Shown: positions 17,701 to 25,623 of the stretch, piece after piece
How the letters are laid out: each line of letters opens with the position of its first letter
Numbering within the stretch: position 1 is the first letter of the stretch
Assembly: GCA_963805915.1 (NCBI GenBank)
Contig: CAWDWD010000011.1
Coordinates: 124,001 to 188,000 of the forward strand
Origin: JAEULH01 sp963805915
Lineage (GTDB): Bacteria > Pseudomonadota > Alphaproteobacteria > Rhodospirillales > Defluviicoccaceae
Length of the DNA: 64,000 bases
Reading direction: 5' to 3'
The notes under the pieces: generated by a model
What the model was told of the DNA's origin: nothing
The model's input: the letters and a program-made list of their open reading frames with translations, nothing else
Databases searched by the model: none
Translations under genes and position numbers: made by a program

Positions 17701-18024
17701 GTTAATGACACCATGCTGATCGAGGCCGTCGGCCGCGCCCTGCGCCGCTCGGAAGAATCGGCCGATGGCAATGCGGAGCTGGATGGGATCGAGGCCGGGA
17801 TCGCCCGCCTGACCCCGCGAGAGCGCGAAATCCTGGTCATGGTCGCCGCCGGTCTGGCCAACAAGGAGGTCGCCGCCCGGCTGCGTATCAGCCAGCGTAC
17901 GGTCGAAAACCACCGCGCCCGGGTCATGCAGAAAATGAAGGCCCGCTCTCTCGCCGACCTGGTCCGCGCGACCAACGCGAGCGCAAAAGTCGCCAACAGC
18001 CTGCCATCCATCACGCCGCCATAA
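14760..18024 (+). pseudogene. MASE1/PAS hybrid histidine kinase fused to REC-REC-LuxR output; single-base frameshift
   Basis: The start is GTG at 14760 with GGGGGAGG just upstream. Order of parts: a MASE1-type membrane sensor (about residues 1-290, eight or so helices), a coiled coil (300-350), a PAS domain (350-470), HisKA with SHDLRQPLQT, and an HATPase whose N box is VENFVANAIKYT. At about 16627-16630 the frame breaks. Dropping one C restores GCRRRG followed by RIEVWDTGPGI. The rest is a receiver (Asp in IADHNLPG, Lys in QKPVKA), a second FixJ-like receiver (Asp in IIDIGLPGMNG) and a LuxR HTH (TPREREIL ... QRTVENHR). Most split systems keep the last two domains as a separate regulator. Whether the break is real or an error is undecided. 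Confidence 0.85.
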
Positions 18025-18080
18025 ATATCGCGGCCGCCACCCGCGGCGCCATGAGCTGGACCGTCAGCCTACGCCCGTCC

Positions 18081-18731
18081 CTACGCCCGTGGCTCCGCGC
18101 GCAACGCAGTGGCGATATCCTGGGCGAGGCGGGCGGTGGCTCGGCTCATGGCGGCGACGATGGCCTCCGGCTTGGCGGCTTCGGAGGCGGGCTTGGCCGC
18201 GCCGGAGGCCTCGCCGATGGGCTCGCGGATCGCAGACGAGCGCTGCGCGATCAGGCGAGCGCCGTCGTCGGCGTAGATCTGCCACTGGGCTTCAAGGGTG
18301 ACCGCGCCGTCGGCGCCGGCCTCGAAGCGGCCGATCTGAACATCGACGAGCCGCTCGATCGGCACCGCTCGGCGCACCGGCATGAGGTGGATCCGCTCAC
18401 TGGCGAGCAGGCGCGACATGTCGGCCGCGAGCGTCCGGCGGAACAGGTCGGCGAGCGGTTCGGACCACTTGTCGAACTCGTTGAGCTCGACGGCGTTGGC
18501 GTCCGGCCGGGTCACCAGTTGCGGCCGGTCGAGGTATTTCGGCACGCTGACCGGCGTCAGTCCGACCGATGGGGGCGGGCTCGATCCGGCGATCGGGCTC
18601 GTCGCGGCAAGAGGCGAGGTCTCGGCCGACAGCGTGTAGAAGCGGGTCGTGTCGCTCCCGGCGCAGCCCGCAAGCCAGACGCAGAGCGCGGCGAGACGGA
18701 GCGTTCGGCTACCCGGCAAGGTCATGGTCAT
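18081..18731 (-). CDS. pqiC: PqiC-type ABC-transport auxiliary lipoprotein
   Basis: A 216-residue lipoprotein: a short signal peptide ending in the lipobox LAGC, then RFYTLS, the hallmark of the PqiC/YmbA (ABC_trans_aux) family, and the VPKYLDRPQLVTR segment. PqiC is an outer-membrane lipoprotein that docks the PqiB tunnel for lipid transport across the periplasm. The start overlaps the pqiB stop by four bases. It is the last gene of the pqiABC operon and converges on the hybrid kinase. Confidence 0.92.
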   Translation of the reverse strand: MTMTLPGSRTLRLAALCVWLAGCAGSDTTRFYTLSAETSPLAATSPIAGSSPPPSVGLTPVSVPKYLDRPQLVTRPDANAVELNEFDKWSEPLADLFRRTLAADMSRLLASERIHLMPVRRAVPIERLVDVQIGRFEAGADGAVTLEAQWQIYADDGARLIAQRSSAIREPIGEASGAAKPASEAAKPEAIVAAMSRATARLAQDIATALRAEPRA

Positions 18732-20365
18732 TCGCCTTTGCCGCGGATCAACGCTTCCGGATGGCGGTCGAGATAATCGGTCAGCACCCGGAGTGAGCGC
18801 GCGGTATCGCGCATGTCGCTCAAGGTGGCGCCGAGATCGTAACGCAGCCTGGAGTTCTCGCCGATCATGCTGTCCACGGTCGCGAGCGTCGTTGCGACTT
18901 GGACCAGCGCCGCCTTGGCCGCGTCGGAGGTCTGGCGCAGCGAGGTGGCGGAGTGCTGAAGGTCCGCCGATTGCATGAGGTCTTTCATGGCCTGGACGGC
19001 GCTCCGCGCATCGGCGACGAGGGGCTCGAGCGGCAGCTCGCCGATCTTGCCCAAGAGGTCGGCGACCGATCGGGTGATGGTCTCCAGGTCCGACGGCACC
19101 GTCGGTAGCTCGGGGTAGCGCCCGCCGCGTTTCATCTCCGCCGGCGGGCTGTCGCGATAGAAATCGAGCGCGACGACGAGTTGGCCGGTGAGCAGATTGC
19201 CCGGCTTGAGCTGGGCGCGCAAGCCGCGCTCGACCAGCCGGTCCATGACAATATAAGGCGGAATGCTGGCGGCCTCGCCGATGACAGTGATGCGTTGGGG
19301 TTCAAGCTGAACGACAACCGGGATGCGGACGCTGACCGCACGGGGGTCGAACACCAAGCTGACATCGATGACGGTGCCGACCTTGAGGCCGCGAAACTCG
19401 ACCGGCGCGCCGGGTGACAATCCGCGGACCGAGCCGTCGAAGTACATCAGGTAGGGGACCTTCTCGGTGTAGAGCGCCTCGCTGGTGCTGGCCTGGCTCT
19501 TGAACAAGGGAAAGACCGTTTCCGACGGCGCCGGCGGGTTGTCCATGGCGCTGGCCGGGGTGTCGAAGGCGACGCCGCCGCCCAGGATCGCCTGAAGCGA
19601 ATCCGTCCTGACGTTGACGCCTTCGGCGCCGACGCTGACATCGACGCCGCTGGCGTTCCAAAATCGGGTCTGTTCACGAACGAACTGGTCGTAGGGCTCG
19701 CGAACGAAGACATGGACGTCGACGCTGCGGTTGTCGGCGGCGAGTTCGTAACCGAGGACCTCGCCGGCGGTGAGCCCGCGAAAGCTCACCGGCGAGCCGG
19801 GCGAGAGCGAGCCGAGGCGGTCGGCGGTGAGAATGTACTCGCGTCCGGGCACATTGGCGCGAACGACGGGGGGAATTTCCAGGCCCTTGAACGCGTGGAC
19901 CGAATCGCCCGAGCCTGGGTCCATCTCGATGTAGGCGCCGGAGACCAGGGTGCCGAGCCCGGAGACGCCGCCGGCCGACAGCCGCGGCTTAACGATCCAA
20001 AACCGGGTTTCGGCGCGCAGGTGCTCGGCTACGTCCTTGTGCATGCTCGCCGTGACGACGACGCCCGAAAGGTCCGCCTGCAGGCGGACATGATCAACCA
20101 GGCCGATTTCGACGTTCTTGTACTTGACCTTGGTCGTGCCGGCTTCCAGCCCCTCGGCGTTCTCGAAGGTGATAGCGATGGTCGGACCCTGCTTGTCGAG
20201 CGTGATGACGGCGAGAAAGGCGGCCGCGGCCAGGGCCGCGAGCGGCACCAGCCAGATGACCGGAAAGCGCCTTCGGCTTTCGACCAGCGGCTCGGCGATG
20301 GCTTCGGGCACGCCGGAGTTCGTGCCACTCGGATCGCGCGCGTCGCGGTTATGGCTTTCGCTCAC
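18728..20365 (-). CDS. pqiB: PqiB-type MCE-domain lipid-transport protein
   Basis: A 545-residue protein with an N-terminal membrane anchor (about 35-57) and three successive MCE domains. Each shows a G-x-x-V-x-x-x-G-x-x-x-G signature: TKVKYKNVEIGLVD, PVSFRGLTAGEVLG and PVEFRGLKVGTVID. A helical C-terminal region (430-530) can form the hexameric tunnel needle. PqiB spans the periplasm and is thought to conduct lipids between membranes. The start overlaps the end of pqiA by 17 bp and the end overlaps pqiC by 4 bp, so the three genes form one translationally linked operon. Confidence 0.94.
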   Translation of the reverse strand: MSESHNRDARDPSGTNSGVPEAIAEPLVESRRRFPVIWLVPLAALAAAAFLAVITLDKQGPTIAITFENAEGLEAGTTKVKYKNVEIGLVDHVRLQADLSGVVVTASMHKDVAEHLRAETRFWIVKPRLSAGGVSGLGTLVSGAYIEMDPGSGDSVHAFKGLEIPPVVRANVPGREYILTADRLGSLSPGSPVSFRGLTAGEVLGYELAADNRSVDVHVFVREPYDQFVREQTRFWNASGVDVSVGAEGVNVRTDSLQAILGGGVAFDTPASAMDNPPAPSETVFPLFKSQASTSEALYTEKVPYLMYFDGSVRGLSPGAPVEFRGLKVGTVIDVSLVFDPRAVSVRIPVVVQLEPQRITVIGEAASIPPYIVMDRLVERGLRAQLKPGNLLTGQLVVALDFYRDSPPAEMKRGGRYPELPTVPSDLETITRSVADLLGKIGELPLEPLVADARSAVQAMKDLMQSADLQHSATSLRQTSDAAKAALVQVATTLATVDSMIGENSRLRYDLGATLSDMRDTARSLRVLTDYLDRHPEALIRGKGE

Positions 20366-21671
20366 GCGGGCCCTCCATGGCGTCCCAGATCAGGCGGGGA
20401 TCGAAGCTCTCGGCCGCGAACATGGTGATGACGACGACGGCGGCGAACGCGGTGGCGCCGATGCCGGGCTCGATGGTCGCGATCGAGCCGAGCTTCACCA
20501 GCGCCACCAGGATCGAGATCATGAAGATATCAATCATCGACCAGCGCCCGACCGCCTCGATCACCCGGTAGAGCATGGTCCGCTGACGCGGCCGCCAGCG
20601 CGAGCGGGTTCGCACCGAGATGAGCAGGTAGCTCAGGCCGGCGAGCTTGAGCACGGGAACGGTGATGCTGGCGAAGAAGACCAGGAGCGCGATCGGCCAC
20701 ATGCCGGCTTCGATCAGACGCTCGATGCCGGTGATGATCGTATCCGGCGCGCCCTTGCCGAAGGAAATGACGGTCATGATCGGAAAGACGTTGGCCGGGA
20801 TGTACAGGATGATCCCGGTCAGAACCAGCGCCCAGGTGCGGGCGATGCTGTCGGGCTTGCGCCGATGGACCGGCGCGGCGCAGCGCGGGCAGCGGTGGCG
20901 GCGATGGCCATGACCTCGCGTGGCCGCGTCCGGCAGCCGGCTGACCAGGCCGCAGCCGTGGCATTGGACGAGGCGGCGGCGGTCGCTTGGGCTCGGCGGC
21001 GTTGTCACGGGCGGGCTCGGTTGCAGCCGCTCCCAGACCGCGCGTGGCTCAAGCGCCGCTTCGCCGGCGATCATGACGATGATCAGAGCGACGAATGCGA
21101 ACAGAGCGATGCCAAGGCCGACGGTGGCGATATCGCCGAGCTTGACGTAGGCAACCACCAGCCCGAGCAGATAGACCTCGGTCATCGCCCAGGGGTGCAG
21201 CGTCTCGACAAAGCGAAACAATCCCTTGCCGTGGCGCGGCGCGCGGCCCGCGTGCAGCGGCGCCAGAACCGCGAGGGTCGCGCACAGCTTGATGAGCGGG
21301 ATGGCGATCGACACCATGAAGACCAGTATCGCGAGGGGCCACAGCCCCTGGTGGTATAGCTCGAACACCCCTGAAATGAGCGTGTTGTATTTCTCGCGTC
21401 CTTCCAGCCGGAAGGTCATCAAAGGGAAGACGTTGGCCACCACCAGCAATATCAACGCCGCCGCGTTCAGGCCCAGGGCCTGCTCGATACTATCGCGGCC
21501 GAACCGGAACAGCAAAGCGTCGCACCGACGGCAGCGGACGTCGCCAAATCGAGGCCCGCGCCAGCGGCTCGACCGCCTCTCGCGTGTGCTCGCCCGTGGC
21601 GCCATGTACAAGGTGTCGCAGTCGGGACAGCCGACCAACGGCCTCGCGGCGGCCGAGCCTAATGTATTCAT
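20349..21671 (-). CDS. pqiA: PqiA-type integral membrane protein with two zinc-ribbon repeats
   Basis: A 440-residue protein built of two homologous halves. Each starts with a zinc ribbon (CPDCDTLY with CRRCD, then CHGCGLV with CPRCAAP) followed by four membrane helices. The NVFPLMTF and NVFPIMTV motifs and the WP(L/I)A segments are the PqiA signature. PqiA is the inner-membrane partner of PqiB and may help load lipid. It heads the pqiABC operon and is divergent from the PadR gene across a 173-bp region that carries a palindromic operator. Confidence 0.94.
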   Translation of the reverse strand: MNTLGSAAARPLVGCPDCDTLYMAPRASTRERRSSRWRGPRFGDVRCRRCDALLFRFGRDSIEQALGLNAAALILLVVANVFPLMTFRLEGREKYNTLISGVFELYHQGLWPLAILVFMVSIAIPLIKLCATLAVLAPLHAGRAPRHGKGLFRFVETLHPWAMTEVYLLGLVVAYVKLGDIATVGLGIALFAFVALIIVMIAGEAALEPRAVWERLQPSPPVTTPPSPSDRRRLVQCHGCGLVSRLPDAATRGHGHRRHRCPRCAAPVHRRKPDSIARTWALVLTGIILYIPANVFPIMTVISFGKGAPDTIITGIERLIEAGMWPIALLVFFASITVPVLKLAGLSYLLISVRTRSRWRPRQRTMLYRVIEAVGRWSMIDIFMISILVALVKLGSIATIEPGIGATAFAAVVVITMFAAESFDPRLIWDAMEGPRERKP

Positions 21672-21800
21672 CGGCGTTGTTCGTCCTCGCTCCGGCGGCG
21701 AGAATAGAAGCGCGCCGAGCGGCGGTCAAACGCGACCATTCTTGAAGCGGGAGAGAGGGTGACACCAAGACCTTGACGAGGACCCGCGGCGCATCAATAA

Positions 21801-21828
21801 GGTCAGAATGACCTATTACATTTTGACC
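21801..21828. promoter_or_regulatory. Palindromic operator with extra half-site between pqiA and padR
   Basis: GGTCA-GAA-TGACC at 21801-21813 is a perfect inverted repeat with a 3-nt centre. A third TGACC half-site sits at 21824-21828, 15 nt from its equivalent. The site is 31 bp upstream of the padR start, where a repressor would block transcription. PadR proteins normally autoregulate through such sites, so PadR binding here, with possible control of the divergent pqi operon, is inferred. Confidence 0.5.
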
Positions 21829-21844
21829 GGTATGTGAGGGCTGG

Positions 21845-22384
21845 ATGGACACCAAGACTTTTTGTCTGGGCGTGCTCACTCTTGGCCCGGCGTCCGGCTA
21901 CGGCATCCGCCGCCGGCTCGAGGAGACCTTCGGTCATTTCATGGATGTCGCGCCGAGCGCCGTCTATCCGGCGATGAAGGAGCTTCACCGCGAGCGGCTG
22001 GTGAGCCGCGAATCGGTTGAACGGGAGGGCCGGCCGAAGAAGATGGTCTACAGCCTGACCGGCGAGGGCGAGAGGGCCTTCACGGCCGCTCTGGAACACA
22101 CCCAGCCGCGCCATCGGGTTCGTTCCGAGCTGATCTTGTTGATGTATTTCGCGAGCATGCTGCCGCCCGGGCAGTTGGCCAACGCTTTCAACACTCGGCT
22201 GAGCGAGCTTCAGGACCGGATGAATTCGACCCGCGACTGGCTCAAGAGCGGGGCGGGCCGCGGCGCCGACGCCGGACAGGCGTTCGTGGCCCGCTACGCG
22301 CTCGCGGTCATGACCGCCGAAGCCGTTTTCCTGGCCGGCAACTACCCGCAGTTGTTGGACGACGTTACGGACCCCCTCACGTGA
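21845..22384 (+). CDS. PadR-family transcriptional regulator
   Basis: A 179-residue winged-helix regulator. The N-terminal domain matches PadR (LGVLTLGPASGYGI, then AVYPAMKELHRERLVSRE as the recognition and wing region). The C-terminal helical domain with coiled-coil character is for dimerisation. A GAGGG element five nt before the ATG supports the start. It is divergent from pqiABC and a perfect GGTCA palindrome lies between them, so it may control itself and the lipid-transport operon. The inducer is unknown. Confidence 0.9.
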   Translation: MDTKTFCLGVLTLGPASGYGIRRRLEETFGHFMDVAPSAVYPAMKELHRERLVSRESVEREGRPKKMVYSLTGEGERAFTAALEHTQPRHRVRSELILLMYFASMLPPGQLANAFNTRLSELQDRMNSTRDWLKSGAGRGADAGQAFVARYALAVMTAEAVFLAGNYPQLLDDVTDPLT

Positions 22385-22445
22385 GCCGGATTTCTTGGCC
22401 GTCCGGCCAATGAGCCGATCGTTCCCGATTGCCGCGTCTCATCCG

Positions 22446-22556
22446 CCGGCCTAGACCCGTTAGCCGGCGTAGGCCCGTTAGCCCAACCAAGACCCGCTAG
22501 CCGGCGTAGACCCGTTAGCCCAACCAAGACCCGTTAGCCCAACCAAGACCCGTTAG
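22446..22556. repeat. Six-copy tandem repeat of 18/19 bp, two alternating unit types
   Basis: Six head-to-tail units: type A CCGGCGTAGACCCGTTAG (18 bp) at 22446, 22464 and 22501, and type B CCCAACCAAGACCCGTTAG (19 bp) at 22482, 22519 and 22538. They are near-identical and share the ACCCGTTAG half. The array order is A-A-B-A-B-B. It fills the gap between the convergent padR and metallo-hydrolase genes, and the last unit overlaps the latter's stop codon. No separate spacers exist, so it is not CRISPR. Confidence 0.9.
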
Positions 22557-23557
22557 AATGTGACGCTGTCGCCGTTGCCGAGGAAGGCGTGGCTGCCCTT
22601 GGCCTGAGCCGAAACCTTCGGGTAGCCGAGGTAGGCGTCGGTGCCCTTGATGATCGGAACCCCGTGGGTCGCCGCTTTCTCGGCCCACATCCAGCCGGTG
22701 CAGTGGTTGCAGCCCATCTTGGTCATGCCGAGCGCCCTGATGTCGTCGATGATGTCGTCGAACTCGGGCTTCCAGGTGTCGAAAATGCTTAGATGCAGCC
22801 CGCCGTAACAGCCATGGAGGCCGGGTGCTTCGATGGTGTCGCGGGCGTAGCCGAGTAGGCTCATGATCCCCGGGTGGCCGCAGCCGGTGACGGTGACGAC
22901 GCCCTTGCCCTCGATATTGACGTAGATCACGTTTTCGCCGCGCACCTGCAGCAGCATCGAGGCGTCGAACATGTGCAGCGCCACGCCGGGAAGCAGCTGA
23001 TAAAGGCCGCCACCATCCTCGCCGCGCGCCTCGGTGAGAATGAGTTCGCCCTCGTGGGCGACCGAATTGGCGCAGATGGCGACGCCGCGTCCCTCGTGGT
23101 CGTCGACGTGGATTGTCGCCTTCTCGCGCAGCAGCGCCCGGTCCTCGCCGCGCCAAGTGGCCGGGGCGTAGAGCTTGATCCCGGGATTGTGCTTCAGCGT
23201 CGACTCGATTCCCCAGAAATGGTCCAAATGCCAGTGCGACAGCACCATGAAATCGATCTCGCCGCGCTCCAGCATCCGATCCACGCCATGGCGGGCGAAG
23301 ACGTAGTCCATCCACTCGCAGTTCCAGCCGGTGTCGAGCAGGATTTTGCGCTGCTCGCCGCCGGACAACGTAACCGTCAGCAGGGCCGCGTAGCCGCCGG
23401 CGTTCCCGGCGTCCCAGGCGACGCGGTACTGGCTTTGCTCGGGGCCGCCGTAGGCGGCCATGTCCTGCTTGAAGCGGGCGTCGTCGAACCATCCGGTCTC
23501 GCTGAGAACGTCGATCTTGAGGCTCTCGACCGAGCCGATGTTCAGCTTGTCACTCAT
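22553..23557 (-). CDS. Metallo-beta-lactamase-fold hydrolase
   Basis: A 334-residue MBL-fold protein of the group related to dihydropteroate/pterin-type enzymes. Metal-ligand motifs are SHWHLDHFWG (HxHxDH), GCGHPGI, and a late GCNHCTGW histidine. Conserved glycine-rich strands flank them. Substrate unknown. The chosen start is ATG at 23557 (MSDKLNIG). It overlaps the stop of the upstream NifX-like gene by 8 bp, with a purine-rich GGGGAAAA just before it, so the two are coupled. The 3' end runs into the 18/19-bp tandem repeat. Confidence 0.88.
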   Translation of the reverse strand: MSDKLNIGSVESLKIDVLSETGWFDDARFKQDMAAYGGPEQSQYRVAWDAGNAGGYAALLTVTLSGGEQRKILLDTGWNCEWMDYVFARHGVDRMLERGEIDFMVLSHWHLDHFWGIESTLKHNPGIKLYAPATWRGEDRALLREKATIHVDDHEGRGVAICANSVAHEGELILTEARGEDGGGLYQLLPGVALHMFDASMLLQVRGENVIYVNIEGKGVVTVTGCGHPGIMSLLGYARDTIEAPGLHGCYGGLHLSIFDTWKPEFDDIIDDIRALGMTKMGCNHCTGWMWAEKAATHGVPIIKGTDAYLGYPKVSAQAKGSHAFLGNGDSVTF

Positions 23558-23978
23558 GGTGTTTTTCCCCGTGCTTATGTTCGTGGCCGTGCCTATGTTC
23601 GTGGCCGTGGCCACAGCCACAGGTGGTATCGGCATCCTGATCGTCGCCGGTTCGCGGACGCGCGAGGTAGTCCTTGACGGCATCGGCGGGGTCGGTCCTG
23701 TCGGTTGTCGCGGCGGCGATCCCGCGGCCGGCCATGCGCCGGGCGAAGCCCTCGCCGAAGCCTTGCGTCAGGATGACGTCGACGCCGTCGAGCGGGTGCG
23801 GTCCGTCGCCGTGAAACTCGTGCATCGCGAGCTCCTTCGGCAGATCCAGGCGGTCCGCCTCGACCGGTTCGCCGGCGGGTTCGGTCCCCGGCTCGACAGT
23901 GTAGATCAGGAACCGCCGGGCGCGCCCGGCATGGCCGGTCACGGTGCGGAAGTTCTGACTGGTTACTGCGATTCTCAT
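23550..23978 (-). CDS. NifX/NifB-type (dinitrogenase cofactor) domain protein with His-rich tail
   Basis: A 142-residue protein. The first ~110 residues match the NifX/NafY Fe-Mo cofactor-binding fold (IAVTSQNFRTVTGHAG start, DVILTQGFGEGFARRMAGRGI core). The C-terminal ~25 residues are a CGCGHGHEH-type metal-binding tail, encoded partly by an 18-bp duplication of TATGTTCGTGGCCGTG. No nitrogenase gene is in the window, so a role in metal-cluster handling for something else is more likely. It overlaps the MBL hydrolase gene by 8 bp (one operon) and is divergent from egtB. Confidence 0.85.
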   Translation of the reverse strand: MRIAVTSQNFRTVTGHAGRARRFLIYTVEPGTEPAGEPVEADRLDLPKELAMHEFHGDGPHPLDGVDVILTQGFGEGFARRMAGRGIAAATTDRTDPADAVKDYLARPRTGDDQDADTTCGCGHGHEHRHGHEHKHGEKHHE

Positions 23979-24070
23979 GGCTCTTGGTCCCCCGTGCTCA
24001 CTGCAAAATTTGAGGTTACACCCGCGCCGGGCGGCCCGAAAAGCAAGTTCATTAGGATCGGCTCAAGTTA

Positions 24071-24086
24071 ATTAGCATAGGCTAAT
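24071..24086. promoter_or_regulatory. Perfect inverted repeat in the nifX-like/egtB divergent region
   Basis: ATTAGC-ATAG-GCTAAT forms a perfect 6+6 palindrome with a 4-nt centre, 71 nt upstream of the egtB start. A related ATTAGGATCGGCT stretch lies about 26 nt earlier. It resembles a dimeric repressor site that could serve both directions. No regulator gene is adjacent, so its ligand and protein are unknown. Confidence 0.4.
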
Positions 24087-24156
24087 GACGCCGGCGGCGG
24101 ACGATGGATGATGGCCTGCCGCTCATCGTCGTGGCGCGCGCAGCCCGGAGCTTGTT

Positions 24157-25490
24157 TTGCCAAACCGCACGTCCCAATTGGCACGAATGGAAGCGGCCCG
24201 CGGCCCCGTTGATCTTGTTTCCGCGTATCGGCATCTCCGCGCCGAATCGGCGGCGCTCGCGGCGCCACTTTCGGCCGAGGATCAGGTCGTCCAATCGATG
24301 GCGGACGCCAGCCCGACCAAGTGGCATCTGGCGCACACCACCTGGTTCTTCGAGACCTTCCTGCTCAAGCCTTATCTTCACGGCTACCGGCTTTTCGATC
24401 CCCGCTACGGCTTCTTGTTCAATTCCTATTACGAGGCCCTGGGCGCGCGTCATCCGCGACCGGACCGGGGCCTGCTGACGCGCCCCGCCGTCGGCGAGAT
24501 CGCCGCCTATCGCGCCCACGTCGACGCCGCGATGGATGAGCTGATGGCCGGCACCGATGACGCCACGCGGGCGCGCATCGCCCCGCTGATCGTTCTTGGC
24601 ATCGCCCATGAGCAGCAGCACCAGGAACTGCTTCTGACCGACATTCTCAGCGTCTTCGCGCGCAACCCCTTGCGGCCGGCCTATAGCGCCGCGGAGCCCG
24701 CCGCCGCCGGGGACGCGGCGTTGGATGCAACGCCGCCGAGCGCTTCGTTCGTCGCCTTCGCCGGTGGCATTCACGAGATCGGCTACGCCGGCAACGGCTT
24801 CGCCTTCGACAACGAGGGCCCGCGCCACAAGGTGTACCTTCGCCCTTTCGCCTTGGCCGACCTACCGGTAACCAACGGCCAGTGGCGCGCCTTCATGGCC
24901 GACGGCGGCTATTCGCGCGCCGAGCTGTGGCTCGCCGACGGCTGGGCCATCGTCCAGAGCGAAGGGTGGCACGCGCCGCTGTACTGGGAGCGGGACGAAA
25001 ATAGGAGGAGTGGTTGCGAATGGGCCTTCGCGGGTTGCGCCCGATCGACGACGCCGCGCCCGTCTGCCACATCAGCTTCTACGAAGCCGATGCCTTCGCC
25101 CGCTGGGCCGGCAAAAGGCTGCCGAGCGAGGCCGAGTGGGAAATCGCCGCGTCGCACCTGGCACCGCGGGGCAATACCAGAGGCTCCGGCCTGCTTGAGC
25201 CGGTTGCGGCGGAGGTGCCCAAAGCCGGGGGCGGCGACGGCAACGGCTTGCGCCAAATGTTCGGCGACGTCTGGGAATGGACCGCCAGCGCCTACGCGCC
25301 CTATCCCGGCTTCCGTCCGGCGGCCGGCGCGGTCGGCGAGTACAACGGAAAATTCATGTGCAATCAGATGGTCCTGCGCGGAGGGTCGTGCGCCACCGCC
25401 GACGGCCACGCACGGGCCAGCTACCGCAACTTCTTCTATCCCCACCAGCGCTGGCAGTTCACGGGCCTTCGCCTGGCCGAGGACGTCTAG
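24157..25490 (+). pseudogene. egtB: Ergothioneine synthase EgtB, broken by a single-base deletion
   Basis: EgtB is a non-haem iron oxygenase joining hercynine with a thiol in ergothioneine synthesis. The N-terminal DinB-like domain supplies the iron histidines (KWHLAHTTWFF, HEQQHQE) and the C-terminal FGE-sulfatase domain includes FGDVWEW and LRGGSCAT. The frame breaks at about 25003-25005. Upstream ends ERDEN, and the next frame resumes EEWLRMGLRGLRP, which restores a normal EgtB if one base was lost in the AGGAGGAG run. Start: TTG at 24157 with CGGAG about seven nt upstream. ATG at 24187 has no ribosome-binding site. egtD follows 133 bp later. Confidence 0.88.
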
Positions 25491-25623
25491 TGGTTCGATG
25501 CCGACGGACTGGTATCCATCCGTCGGGGAATTGAGCCACCGACCGATTGATCCGGTGGGCTGATTCACCTGACGTTATGGACTCAAGCGGCAGGATCAGA
25601 TCAATAGGCAGCGAGGACAAGAC

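Noticed and set aside
16579..17913. A 444-codon minus-strand frame opposite the receiver and LuxR domains
   Set aside because: It has no recognisable domain and overlaps an unmistakable signalling protein.
22446..22556. Tandem repeat considered as a small CRISPR array
   Set aside because: Units of 18-19 bp are contiguous with no unique spacers, and no cas genes are present.
23550..23978. NifX-like gene considered as part of a nitrogen-fixation cluster
   Set aside because: No nifHDK, nifB or nifE/N genes occur in the window; the His-rich tail and MBL partner point elsewhere.
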